From Apodospora peruviana (taxonomy: Eukaryota > Ascomycota > Sordariomycetes > Sordariales > Lasiosphaeriaceae): 64,000 nucleotides of DNA. The stretch lies in assembly GCA_033439685.1 (NCBI GenBank), contig JAUEDM010000001.1, positions 6,696,001 to 6,760,000 of the forward strand, written 5' to 3'. Positions 1 through 11,547 of this stretch are shown here, piece by piece (position 1 is the stretch's first letter; each line of letters opens with the position of its first letter). Below the pieces are notes generated by a model. That model was not told the DNA's origin. It saw only the letters and a list, made by a program, of their open reading frames with translations, and made no database searches. Both the position numbers and the translations under genes were made by a program.

Positions 1-1105
1 CTATTCCAATGCACTGCCGCACCAGGCTCCTCCCGTATGGCATCTTTCCTGGATGAAGCCTGAGTAGAGAGAAATGTCTTCCACTTTCCATGTATATTTG
101 GGCCATGACGTCTTGCGGATCAGCATGTTGTATTAGGAATCAGAGTTTCTGTCACGCTTTCTCTGGCAGCCCTGGTGACAACCGTACCGTAGGTATGAGG
201 TGCGCGCCCCAGACAGCGACGCGACCAGAGAACGAACCCACGCTCCGTTGCCTGCCTGCCTGGTTGTCATTGCAGCCAATGGCATGTAGAGCTCTTATCA
301 GATCCCGCGCACATTGTGCTCTTACCCGCGGAGTGCTCAGCCCACGGGGTACCTGACCCGTGGGATGCATCTTGCTATCATGGCGTCGAGTGGTCTGATA
401 GGTTCGTAGAGACCACAGCCTCGCTATGATGGAGTTGGCTGAGTGTCGTTGCCACGAGCTGGATAGGGGCACCATCAAGCAGCTGGCTGCTTCTTCGTCC
501 AACTGTAACAGCGAGTGCGGGAGCTATTGCAGCGGACACTGCAATAGCAACTGCAGTTCTAGTTGCTGTGGCGGTTGCAATGTGGGATGCCTCGGCGGCA
601 TCTGAAGGCGCCTACCGGTATGTGTGTCGATTGGAGGATCATGGGCTGCATGGGCATGGCAGTGGGGTCCAGTAGCAAAATTGAAGTGATTCTTATCTTG
701 ATACCCGATCCGTGCCTGTCGCCGTCTGATCTTTTCCACTCCCTCGTTGGATCAGATAGCCTACCCTGATCAGCGAATCATAAAGCACGCAGGTACGACT
801 TATGCCTAGAATCTAGCCCCCAGTTTGAACTTTTGATGAACGCGATATACGGTACTGGTGACTGGGTACAAACCTCGCACTCCATGATTGTCGATCATTC
901 CCGACAGGGTATTCGCCTCGGATTTTCAAGTCCTTTTCGGCGGCGGTGCATTGGCGGTGCCAGCTAGGACTATCAAGGATGGAAATCCGGTTTTGACGTC
1001 AGGCAGCTCGATCGATGCCTTGGGTAAAAAGCCCACCAGGAACCACCTTCGAATCGAAGTTCCAACAACATTTGGTTTCTGGTCAGGAAGCAAAAATCAA
1101 TCACA
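1..1105. other. Intergenic, no supported gene
   Basis: Both strands carry only short overlapping open frames with no recognisable domain. Around 520-590 there is a degenerate GCAAT/GCAGT-rich stretch that looks like local slippage. I see nothing else that I can defend as a gene or element here. Confidence 0.5.
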
Positions 1106-1697
1106 ATGTCTAGTCTCGGCGCGCTGACGACCACCTTCACGCCCCCGCCGGCCTGCACGTCATCCTTCAGCAACATCCTACGCGACGCCATCTGCCCAGA
1201 TTTCCCGTCACGTCCTCATAGGCGGCCCTGCCTCGACCAACGGCTGCTTGTGCCCCGAGCGACTACCGGTCCCAGCGCTCGTCGTACTACTCGCCCGGCT
1301 ACTGTCCGTTTGGGTACACGCCCGCACACTCGGCCACGGGCATCATGGATTCCAATGTCCCAGGAGACGACGGTCGTGTGCTGCCCGACCGGCCTGTCCT
1401 ACACATAGGACGACGCCCACACGGCGCAAGAAAGCGCTGGAAACCGGAAAGCGGGACGAAGCGGTGGCAATAGCTACTACCACTAGCGGAGGACCACAAG
1501 GGGGTAACAACAGCTCATGGAATGGATCCAGCTACCCATCCGCAAACGGAGGTGGTGGTCGCGTGGGCTCGCAGTTCAAGCAGACTACTCCACTGGGAGA
1601 GCTACCGTCGTCCCCGTTGGTGAGCCAGCTCGATTCGGACGAGAGACAGATGCCTGTTGAGCTGGATTCAACGGGTATGCGGCCGGCACAGGGGTGA
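1106..1697 (+). pseudogene. Decayed cysteine-rich fungal surface-protein gene
   Basis: The pieces match a Pezizomycotina family of surface proteins that I recognise by motif: an N-terminal LTTTFTPP-x-C segment, a central YSPGxCPxGY motif, a later TxxCCPxG motif and an acidic tail. Here those pieces lie in different frames. LGALTTTFTPPPACTSSF (1115-1170) and ETTVVCCPTG (about 1366-1395) are in the frame opened by the ATG at 1106. SYYSPGYCPFGYTPAHS (about 1275-1325) is in another frame. The acidic tail QLDSDERQMPVELDSTG (about 1625-1677) continues in the frame open from 1248. No hydrophobic membrane helix is visible between the Cys-rich part and the tail, although the family usually has one. 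At least two frame changes are needed and no good intron borders explain them, so I read it as a broken copy. Base-call errors or missed introns are the alternatives. Confidence 0.42.
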
Positions 1698-3773
1698 AAT
1701 AGGTGAGATGAGACCTGCCAGATTACTACAGTGATAGTTACGGTAAATTGCGGCTGTTTATATGTCTCCAAGAGACTCAAACCAAGGAAGAGTTCTTGGT
1801 CTCTGACCAGGAAGGCACCGAGAAGAAGCTTTTGGTCTAGGCGAACCCAGCGTCAAATCCGGGTCTCCGAGGCCGACTTGGTCAAATTGAACTTCTGTGT
1901 ACCGTGTGTACAGTGGCCTGGTCTTGAGCAGGCTATTAAGCGTTTGACTTTAATATGAACAGTAGGAAAGGCTGCAGCCACGCATCTTGAGGCTTTTGAA
2001 AATCCACCCGAGAGTCAGGTGCTATCTGAGATCCGGTTTTGCGACTTCCCTCACGGCCATCGTGTAAGAACTTGAAGTGAACCGCAACTTGATAGTTCTG
2101 AACCTGTTGTCTCCCAACATTGGAACCCTGCAGAACAGATATACGAAGGGCTTATCAGGGTGCATGTGCCACAACCTGAGTCACTCCCACACCACAATCT
2201 CACGCGCATACCGGCGGTAGCCCCGCAGTTTCGCCAGACAGAACCCCGACTCTTCACACCCATTCTTATGTTCATAACGACGGATTAGGCTAGACCTATC
2301 AGTCTGCCAATATTCCTACCGGGTAAGCACGGCGTACATACTTGCACCTTGAATCGTGACGAATTCAAGCGTATACGTCCTAAACGGGTCCATAAACACC
2401 GAGGACTTGCAGACTATCTCAAGTTTCCTGACAAGTTGAACAGTGAGAACCCCATCATCCGGCCCAATCTGCGTGCAGTACAGAAGGTAAGGTACCTGGA
2501 CCGAGGGTAGTACCAGGTAATTGATAGACTCAGCCCTATAAGATAACCTATTAGTAATGTACTACCAATGCAACCTGCTTTTCGAGGTGGTATCAGGGCG
2601 CAGGATCCTACCTTTCTAGAATATAAAATCAAACGTAAATTGTCCACTCGAAGTTCATTCCAGGCACTCGCTGCAGGCAACATGACAACATGAGGTTGCC
2701 ACCTACCATGTTCATGCGTATGTTGGGTCTGCAAAGGTTGTGCGAGCGTATCGGATAGAGACGGCCGGGTTGCGGCACGGCTACCCACAACAACATTGGT
2801 GGCCATTCACATGAGCAGCCGATGCTGCCGGTCTGGTCAAGCACTACAGCAATATTGCTATCTCGCTCTCCAGCCCGTCTAATATCCGACTCCAACACGA
2901 TGTGTACGCAGACCATGGGACACTCTATCACCAATGATTTCACCCTGGCCGGCATCCAGCGTCAACATTCGGAGAAAATGGGTGTGCAAAACGAGCTAAT
3001 GCAAACCTCATCTCTACGTCGGCCAGCTACTCAACGGCTTGATATCAGAGAATAAGGGCACAAGATCAAGTTCAGGCCGGTGAATATGCTCGTGATGCCA
3101 ACTCTTGCCCACTGAGTCGTATCTCAACTCGTATTGGCTAGGCCACCTTGCCTAGCTTATATTAACACCAGCCCAGAACCCTGGCATCGGAGACGGAACC
3201 GCATAGCAGCGCCGCCTGGCGTCAGAGCGGATGTCGGCGGGTGAGCCGTCGGAGCTAATTCCCGGAATACCATGGGTCCATGACTGCATCTGGAACCACC
3301 CAACAAAGCCTCCGGAAAGACGGTGTATAATAGTTACACTCGACAGTTGAAGTATCTCCGTACCTATGCGATATACGTCTACATCTGCCAGACGGGGTGA
3401 TGCGACATGCATTTTCAGACGGACAGGGCAATTTTGGTGGGTACAAGATTGGGTGACAACGAACATGGGGCTTGTCCGAACCAACTTGAGCTCCTCTGCA
3501 GTGACAGCTTAAGTCCCTAATAATTGGCTATCATCTCCAAGGTCACGAAAAAGAGCGGTAAACAGCCGATGAACCCATGCTTCCTTTATAACAGAACCGA
3601 TAGCCCCCGCCGGAAGAAGAAAGTGCCAGTGCTGTTATCGAGGCAGGCTGAAAAACCTAAATTTTCCTTTGCTGCTCTTCAAGCTATCCTGTGTGGGCAG
3701 TCCTTAAGTTGCAAGTCCCGGCCAACTTTGTCCTTTCAGCTGGCAGTAAACCTAAGGCACCTGCCCACACATC
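1698..3773. other. Intergenic, nothing recognised
   Basis: Open frames of 70-130 codons occur on both strands (for example 2414-2806 and 3152-3484 on the minus strand), but none shows a domain, a signal peptide or a convincing start. The last 200 bases should hold the promoter of the hydrolase at 3774. Confidence 0.45.
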
Positions 3774-5000
3774 ATGAAGCTCCTCTCAACAGCATCGCTG
3801 CTACTCTGCAGCGGTATCATCACTGCAGCAACGGCAAAGCCTTCCCCTAAATCTGACTGCTCCAAAGTGTCCTTCAGACTCCCTATTAGCGTGCAAAACA
3901 CCGCGTTCTCTTCACCCCCTGACCCAAACAACGAAACTGAAATTGTCGACTTTGTCACTTCCACCTTCAGCGGCAACCTGGCGCCCACCAACGGAACCCA
4001 GCTCATCGACGAAACCTTCACCATCAACGCCATCTACTGCAAACCTTTGAAACATGCCAGCAAGAAACGCAGTGCCGCCATCCTTCAGATTCTTGTCCAC
4101 GGCATCACGTACAACAAAGACATGTGGTCCGGCCTCGGGCTCGGCGAGCAGTACAACTGGCCCGCCGCCGCCAACGCAGAGGGGTATCACACGCTCGCCA
4201 TCGACCGGATCGGCCACGGATTCGAGAAGAATGCGCAATATCCCGATCCGCTGAATGTGGTACAGGGCGCGGTGCACGTCGAGAGCGTCCATCAGCTGAT
4301 CAAAGCGGTTCGTTCCAGCGGAAGGAAGAATGTCCTTGACACAAGATTTGACAAGATCATATATGTAATTATCTCCCACTCCCTCCTCAACAGACTGATC
4401 ACCGCTTCTTGTTCTTACCTGTCTGTAATTACTAATCAGGTCGGCCACTCCTACGGCTCCTTCGTCGGCACCGCCCTCGCGGGGCTGTATCCCTCCGACG
4501 TCGACGCCCTCGTCCTAACAGGCTGGAGCACATCCATTAGCACCACAACCGGCGGTGCCATCCCCTTTCGCTCCGCCGCCCTCCTCGACCCGAGTCGCTT
4601 CCGTTCCCGTGCGCTAGGATACGTCACCGTAACCGAAGAGTCGAGCCGCGAAACGGCTTTCTTCTACGGGCGATACGACCGCACGGTGGCCCAAAGGGAT
4701 TTTGAGCTGGAGGACACCACCACGGACGGCGAGTCCGCGACAATACTGGATATTGCGTCCGTGCCGCCGGTTGGGTACAAAGGGAGGGTGTTCGTGGCGA
4801 CGGGCACGAACGATGCCCTCTTTTGCGAGCCGCCGGCCGAGACATGTGCTTCTCTGCTCGAGGCGACGCGCCAGTTCTTCCCTGGCGCCGTCGAGTTTGG
4901 TTACTATATGCCGCTGGAGACGGGCCATTGTTTGACGTTGCATTACACGGCGCCTGAGACGTTTCGGGGGGTGCATGAGTGGTTGCGGAGGTTCTTTTGA
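3774..5000 (+). CDS. Secreted alpha/beta-hydrolase (esterase/lipase-like)
   Basis: The predicted protein begins with a classic signal peptide (hydrophobic core LLSTASLLLCSGIITAATA, likely cut before KPSPK), so it is expected to be secreted. An intron at 4365-4439 (GTAATT...AATCAG, 75 nt, phase 0) is open in frame. Removing it joins strand DKIIY directly to VGHSYGS, giving the canonical nucleophile elbow with Ser at about residue 201 in a 383-residue protein. A C-terminal GHCLTLHY segment supplies the likely catalytic His (about 360), and GTNDALFC before it is a plausible acid loop. An HGITYNKDMW oxyanion-type loop lies near residue 110. Family knowledge says carboxyl-ester, lactone or amide hydrolysis. 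The substrate cannot be told. The gene ends 426 bases from the convergent bZIP-ankyrin gene. The start is well placed, with no competing upstream ATG in frame. Confidence 0.82.
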   Translation: MKLLSTASLLLCSGIITAATAKPSPKSDCSKVSFRLPISVQNTAFSSPPDPNNETEIVDFVTSTFSGNLAPTNGTQLIDETFTINAIYCKPLKHASKKRSAAILQILVHGITYNKDMWSGLGLGEQYNWPAAANAEGYHTLAIDRIGHGFEKNAQYPDPLNVVQGAVHVESVHQLIKAVRSSGRKNVLDTRFDKIIYVIISHSLLNRLITASCSYLSVITNQVGHSYGSFVGTALAGLYPSDVDALVLTGWSTSISTTTGGAIPFRSAALLDPSRFRSRALGYVTVTEESSRETAFFYGRYDRTVAQRDFELEDTTTDGESATILDIASVPPVGYKGRVFVATGTNDALFCEPPAETCASLLEATRQFFPGAVEFGYYMPLETGHCLTLHYTAPETFRGVHEWLRRFF

Positions 5001-5426
5001 GCGGGCATCGCCACTGCAGAATCCACAAGGACTACATGTATGCCATGGCAATCACAGACGTAATACATGCCGCCGGCTATAGTCCCCGGGTCAACCAGCA
5101 TGTATGACAGCTTTACCAAAAATGAAAACAGCATGACAAGTATCTGACGCTAAGCACAGAGCCCAAGGTCCAGCCTCCACGGTGCGTACTTGGGTCAAGT
5201 AAGTGTGAAAGTCAAGGGAACGTTGTCAAGGAAGACCGGCAGAAACTTGGTGAGCAGCACCGACTTCATAAGTGCAAAGATAACAGAAAGGCAAACCTCT
5301 ATGCATTGTAGACAGTTCGTTGTTGTTGTTGTTGTTGTTACAACGTCTATATTGTCGTATGCTATATAGACCGGCATTGATTAGGACTTACACCCTCCTC
5401 CAACACAGGACGTATTACTCTCCCCT
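5001..5426. other. Shared 3' intergenic gap with GTT microsatellite
   Basis: This is the terminator region between two convergent genes. It contains a perfect (GTT)7 tract at 5319-5339, a separate copy of the same triplet that is expanded inside the neighbouring coding region. No gene is visible. Confidence 0.5.
5319..5339. repeat. (GTT)7 microsatellite
   Basis: Seven uninterrupted GTT units lie downstream of the stop codon of the minus-strand ankyrin gene, about 160 bases from the longer intragenic GTT tract. Confidence 0.9.
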
Positions 5427-5500
5427 TTATTCAGATTCCATCCGATTACCGCCCGCTGTATTAACACCGGTGCCGTTCCCATTCCCCAGATTATTATTGG

Positions 5501-5546
<46 letters not shown>

Positions 5547-6954
5547 ATTGTTGTTGTTGTTGTTATTGTTGTTGTTGTTTGTGCTCCTGATATTCGGATC
5601 AACCCCCCTTTCCACCAGCAGCCTGACCACGGCCTCCTGTCCGGCCGCCACGGCGACGTGTAAGACACTCAGCCCCTCGCCGTCGAGCAGCATCGGGTTC
5701 GCCTCCCACCGCAGGAGCAGCTGGACGACGTCCTTGTGGCCGTTGCGGGCCGCGTGGTGCAGCGCCGTCCAGCCGTGCTCGTCCTGCGTGTTGACCTCGG
5801 CGCCGTTCTGGAGGAGCAGCGACAGGATACTGCAGTGCCCGCTCTGTGAGGCGAGGTGCAGCGGAGTCGTGCCCCCTCCGCCGCTGTTGGTGCTGTTGTT
5901 GCTGTTGTTGCTGTTGCCCTGGCTTGAGCGGCGCTGGAGAGTTTTGGTTGCTGATGTCTGTGTCTGTGTGTGTGCTGGAGTTGGGGTTCTGGCGAGCTTG
6001 CTGGTATTTTCAGCGGTTGAAGTATTGTTTGAGACACTACTGTTGTTATTGACCTTGTCGTTGCTGCTATTGTTGGCAACGTCAGTGGGCAGTGATTGAG
6101 AGGGAGGCGAGGTTGTTGATGATGGTTGTTGTACTTCATTGTCATCACTGTTTGCTCTTGTCTGCTGGAGGTATGAATAGAAGCTAGTCAGTGACTGTGT
6201 CTCGTGGTTGTTTAAGTCCGGGCAGTATAGAGATACCAGGGATAGTGCCGAGTTCAGGTGTGGAGGATTACTAACCTGCCGCCGTATATGGCAGTCTTGC
6301 TGTGATATCAGCTCCAGCATCGACAGCTCAAGGTCCATTTGCAGCGTCGAATGGTCAAACTCGGCCGTTCTGCCAAACCCATAAGCGTAGCAGGAGGAGG
6401 AGTCCTCTGCCGTCGCCCTGGGTGTCTGGAATTGGTCCCCACCAAAACGTCCAAAACTGCCCACGCTGCTCCCCATGCTGTCTTCGTGTGAGATGGACGA
6501 ACGGAGCGAAGTAGAGCCCGATGCGGACCGCTGCATATCACCAAATCCGCATATCTCGTTTGGGGGAGGGGGCTGGGAAGCATGGTGAGAATGCAAGATA
6601 TTGGCCGGTAACCGGTCATGCAACCGTGGTCCTGCAGACTCCGGCGTGAGCTGCGGCTGGTAGAAGTTAAACTGCGGCTCCGTGCAACTTCCCCCCTCGG
6701 ATCCGGTTTTTTCTCCCTGTCTTGCAGCCCGTCTTTTCCCTGGTAGAGAAAGAATTAGCTTCGTGTGTGGGAGTCTAGGCTTATGCGGTCTGGATCGACC
6801 TCCTGAGGGTGCCAGAAGGATCTGTGCTACCCATAGAGATTGACTCATTGTAGCACGAAATCTGTGGTAGAGGATGGGATCAATGGGCTGAGGACGTACG
6901 GCAGTTTCGCTGGGCGATTCGGTTCTGGAACCGACGCCGCTCCTTCGGATCCAT
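5427..6954 (-). CDS. bZIP-basic-region/ankyrin (bANK, ToxE-like) transcription regulator
   Basis: I propose a start at 6954 rather than the longer frame to 6992. Exon 1 (6954-6900) encodes MDPKERRRFQNRIAQRNC. An intron at 6899-6740 (GTACGT donor, GCTAAT branch point, CTACCAG acceptor, 160 nt, phase 1) joins it to RKRRAARQGEK. Together they make a bZIP basic region N-x7-R, and the invariant Arg codon is split by the intron. No leucine zipper follows. Three ankyrin repeats lie at about residues 309-404 (TTPLHLASQSGH, WTALHHAARNGH, LSVLHVAVAAGQ), then a poly-Asn run at about 406-431. A basic region without zipper plus C-terminal ankyrins is the bANK family of Cochliobolus ToxE, nuclear regulators often tied to secondary-metabolite clusters. 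The model gives 455 residues. A further in-frame 111-nt intron at 6275-6165 (GTTAGT...CTCCAG, with CTGAC) is possible and would give 418. No biosynthetic cluster is visible here. Confidence 0.8.
5500..5581. repeat. Interrupted (GTT)n microsatellite coding poly-Asn
   Basis: About 80 bases of GTT triplets with two GTTATT interruptions. On the minus strand it reads AAC and encodes the poly-asparagine run at the C-terminus of the bZIP-ankyrin protein. On the plus strand it creates a spurious poly-leucine open frame. Confidence 0.92.
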
Positions 6955-7504
6955 ATTGTCGACAGCAACAGCAGCCATAGGGTCCACTTCATGATGACCG
7001 CTTGCTGGCTGCGATTTCATTCTTTGACTGCTGAGGTTTGACGGTGTTGTGCTGCCGAGTCAGGGAGTGGAAGTGATGCTTGAGTCCTCAGTCAGATCTA
7101 CTCACGTATTTGAACCGCGTTCTGGGTTTCATATGGAGATATCCTTACATGCCCATTTCCAAAATCCGGTGTCGGTGACAGTGTTGATATAGGGTCTGTG
7201 GTGGGAATCTTGGTGCCTTGCCTCCATACATGGCCTCAGCCCCCTTCCCTCCCCCCCGGGGGGCCCTGAGTGGCCGGTTAGTGGCTGGTCGTGTCGTTGA
7301 TGATCCGATGGCCCCCACGGCAATTGCATCCATACTAAGATGGTGTTTTCGATTGCCATCAGTGAGAGTGACGAAACTATCTGCTTGAGTTGGCCTCTGA
7401 GACAGGTCACATCTCGCCTCGGTATCCCACAAATTAGTGTGACGTGCATTGTGATGCAGGCCTCTGAGAAAATACGACTTGGCACATTTTGACTATTTTT
7501 GGGT

Positions 7505-7518
7505 ACTACCTAGGTAGT
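7505..7518. repeat. 14-bp perfect palindrome centred on CCTAGG
   Basis: ACTACCTAGGTAGT is a perfect inverted repeat. It is one of many related ACCTAGGT or ACCTWAGGT copies in the intergenic parts of this window. Confidence 0.7.
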
Positions 7519-9430
7519 TAACGCCCTTCGAGACGGCCGGCTATGCATGGAGGGCACTGGTGCGAGCCGGGAGGGAGCCGCATGTTCGAGTGGTTGTGTT
7601 TTGGTGGACATGGTATTATTTGTCAAGGAGTTCATTGATGATGTGGGCGGTTAGAGAGATGGAAACAGGTAGTCAAGGTAGCCAAGGTACCGAACATATC
7701 TATGACTGACACTGAACTTGGCCAAACACTGCTGCATGTATCTTGCACGCACCCTTGATGCGACTGTCAGTGTTGATGGGATCAAGTCTTGAATGGGTTC
7801 TACGTGACTATCCCTGGACCTCTAACAGGCCGAGACGGGGCCTACCACGAGCCCGCATCTTTAGTCCCGGCACCTTGGACTCTTCCCCATGTGGCTGAGC
7901 ACATGCCACCAACGGCCGTGAAATTCAAGGGCTGTTGGTACGCGGAATGATTGGTTGGAGCCCGGTTGTTCCTTGTCATGCAGCTTTCACTTAACTCCGC
8001 CTCGTCTACGTATCCATGTCTGCTCCTAGGTAAGTACATGTCTGGTAGTTACTAAGGCACTGGCAGCCTATAGAGACTGGCAACTGCTGATAATCTTGGG
8101 CCAATTATATGGGTATTCGGTAGGTACTTGATTGCGCCTTTTGGGCGTGGAAGGTGAGGCATCTTGGATCATTTCACCGGAGTTAATTATACGATTGAAA
8201 AGCGGAAATTGGCCATGTTAGCTAGCAGTGTACGAGGTGGGTTGAATGGCTGTTAATCTTCTGTCGGTGAGCGGCACATGATCAGATCTCCCACTGGCAT
8301 GCCCGTTTAGAGATGCCGTGCTTTCACTGCTGATAGCCTTCTAGAATATAGGTTCATCCCCAAGTTGAGCTTCTGGTTCATTGCATCCATGTCGACATGA
8401 AGCAGTCAATCCTGACGGCCATCTGCCGTGCGCTACAGTTAGGGCGGCCAATAAGGGTGTACAGACGAATCCGAACTTGGCCTTGAGAAGTGGCCCGCCA
8501 GTTCCTCTTGGGTCCTGGTGTCAGCAGTACCTAGTCTGCAAAATCCGAACCCTATCCACAATGTCCAACTTCTCATCTCCATGCTTCTGCTGTGCCATGA
8601 GCACCAGAAACCAATCCGTCAACTCCTGCCAAGCATGTTTCCTTCATTGGAGTTAAGCTTTCGTCTGATAGTCGACAACGCATGACCTCATTTTTGTCCC
8701 CTTTCGTCTCTTCTTCCTCTCGATTCCAATGTTTTCAATGGGTACTGATCCGGTATCAGTGGTACACCACTTAAGATCAACTATTTCAGATCCAAGAATC
8801 TAATTTACCGTGCATTTCAACTCACAGATCAAACAAAGTCAGTATTTGAAATTCTTACCCGTCCAGGGGTAGAACACGTTCGAATAAAGTCCGCATTGCG
8901 GTTGCGGGTACTTGGGTCGACCAGCACACCCTCTACTGGGATCAAGGTGCCGAGTGCGTGCTGTCAATTCGACAGTATCCGTACCTTTGAGGTCGCTGTG
9001 GGATGGTGGCACAGCTCGACAACTGCATGTCTGCATTGTACTTTTACACGCTAAAGTAAGGTACTGATCTACCTTACTCATGCAATACCACCCACCCTCG
9101 AACATCGAAACAACACAACTTCTCCTGTCACTTGATTCCATCACATCAATGACTCAAGCGGTGAGTGGAACTTAGCCTTGTTCCGACCACATACCGAGGT
9201 TCGATCAAACATATCTGACAGGTAACACAAACAAAGGACCGTTTTGCGTACGATCCTTCTTCCTATCATTCTTCCTTCCTGGGGTCTCACAGGGCATATG
9301 GCCGGGTTCCTGGAACTCGGGAATGGTTGGATGCATCCGTCAGCAGCTAATACTAGTTCCAGCACGACGCGTGGGTCTGATTCATGATGATAGCTTTTAT
9401 GCAGAGACCTTGCAGGATGCACGAAAACCA

Positions 9431-9455
9431 CGTTTCGTTTCGTTTCGTTTCGTTT
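9431..9455. repeat. (CGTTT)5 tandem repeat
   Basis: Five exact CGTTT units followed by degenerate CTTTT/CTTTC pyrimidine sequence. It is a simple sequence repeat with no coding context. Confidence 0.9.
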
Positions 9456-11534
9456 CTTTTCTTTCAACGGTTTCAACAGTTTCAATCAAACCCCCCCAAC
9501 ATAACGATTCCATCGCCTCCTCTTTAGACAATTTTCACTCTCTTCAAGAGTGTGTGGGCGTGAGGCCGTGGCTAAGCAACGGAAGGAGCCGAACGACATA
9601 TGCTGGCAAGTTGATGAGATCAAAATTCCCTTCAGTCATTTCTGTTATCCGAACTTTTGGTTGGCCCAAGTCGACGCGGCGACCGTTGCTCGGATCATGA
9701 ACCACCAGTTGCCCCAGACTCAGCCTTGTTTTGACCAATGGGGTAACTTCAAGGGAGCTACCGGCAGGATTCCTCTCGATACACGTCCTCCACATGACTG
9801 GAGCTTATGCTCCTAGTTCAGGTAATGCGGTAGACTAAAAAGAACGGGGATATCGACAAGATGCAGATCGGGACTAGCAGGAAATACTACCCAGAACCTG
9901 CTTCCACCGGAACGGGCCCGAGACATTGGTCGGTCGCGAGAGAGACCCGACTCCTTCCAGGCTGAAGGAAACCCCTAAAATACCACCTATTAACACTCCT
10001 AGGTACAGGTCTACGACATGCAGGGCCAGACGATGATGCCGTCCTGTGGCTCGTGCTCGGAAACACCGAGGGAGACGATCGCACTCATCCATCCCATCGA
10101 CGTGGTTGACCATGTCGGCGGCCAGGCCACATGGACACCCGTTAAGAAGGGCCAGAGACCCGGAGCAAGGGCTCTCTGGAGGATAAGACGAGAACCGAGT
10201 CCGAGTCCGAGTGTTCGCAAAGGTCATCGAGGCCCCTTGCAGGCTGGAAACATCAGGGCCCTTGAGAAGACGAGGGCGCCTACAAGTGGAACTCTTCGGG
10301 AAGGCAATAAGGCTACTGAGATGGGACAAGACTTAGCCCCATATTCAGGTCATCACCCAGACTTCGTTGACACTCAATGGTGGGTAGAAAGAGGAGGAGA
10401 AACTCCCATGTCCGGGAACTTGTGCCCGACAGGGGACAGTAAGACATGGCCCATGAGACAGGCTAAGTCTAGTGTACGACAACAGGAGCTGAGATAAATG
10501 CTCTACCTTCCTGCCTGCGTTGTCATTGCATAGCTTCCATCACGAGATCTTTCCTCCTCGAGCAGCTCCAGTAAACACCAACCCGTCATGCTCAGACATC
10601 TAAGGTATCGTAACTCATTACCAGGAGACTGGGGGTGGGGTACCAACCATGACCGAACCGCAACATCCCACTAGGTAATCAGCAAAAGCCAGTCATTACA
10701 TTTCATTGCTATGTTGCCAATCATTCGTTTATTCCCATTTGAGTACCTTGTCTCAAAATAGTATCTCCAAATCCAAGAAAAAGCAAAAAAAAGGCCAAGG
10801 CAAAAAAATGAAATCCAGCACCACGTTGGCCCCTATTGTAAGGAGAGTAAGAGACCCCAAGTGACAACACCACAACTTGCTTCCATGGCCTTCCTCATGA
10901 TAATACACCTCGACTGTTCAGTTTCTTCCAGTCATGTTCAGAAAAACCTTGACCTCAGCCGTTAACGTGCCGGCCCCCGCCAGCCACGCCTCTTATGTTG
11001 AGAGCACAGTGAACATGACCTTATCTAGAAGGTTCTTTTCTATATATGGAGTCTGGTCTGGTTTCGCTCTGATCCCTTCATCACCCTTAACCCTTCTTGT
11101 CATGGGTATGCCGACTATGGGCTGTGCCATGGTGATATTGATGATGCTGTACTCCGTCACATTCAGAAATAGAGGCTGTGTCCTAGAACCTGGGAATCAT
11201 AACATATTACTCACCACTCCCTCATGGATCACCACTTTGACATGTGTCATCGACTAACATTTTCCGATGCAATGCATGAGACTCGGATCAGACATTTGAT
11301 CTTACTGTGGCCCGCATGAACCGAGCGGCCTCGAGAAACACAGTTCCAGGGTGTGCAGCCTCCTTCTGTCTGTCTACAAAATCTCTGCATAATTCACCCC
11401 GGTGTCTTGCTGTGCGTCTGAGGGCCCAAGACGTATGTCCCCCTTTGTTGCTGACAACCTTGCAGGTGATTGCAGCTATGACGTGCATACTTATGGGCCT
11501 ACTTCTAGTTTTCCCAGGTAAGGCTGCCGTATTA

Positions 11535-11547
11535 CCTAGGTACCTAA
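11535..11547. repeat. TACCTAGGTACCT palindromic motif
   Basis: This site combines the 10-bp palindrome TACCTAGGTA with an overlapping AGGTACCT palindrome inside a gene-free interval. It belongs to the recurrent CCTAGG-centred motif family. Confidence 0.6.

Noticed and set aside
5320..6099. Plus-strand 259-codon poly-leucine open frame
   Set aside because: It is the antisense shadow of the GTT repeat and ankyrin coding region on the minus strand.
6955..6992. Longer N-terminus (MKWTLWLLLL) for the bZIP-ankyrin protein, looking like a signal peptide
   Set aside because: This frame reads through an intron. The spliced exon at 6954-6900 restores a proper bZIP basic region, which a signal peptide would contradict.
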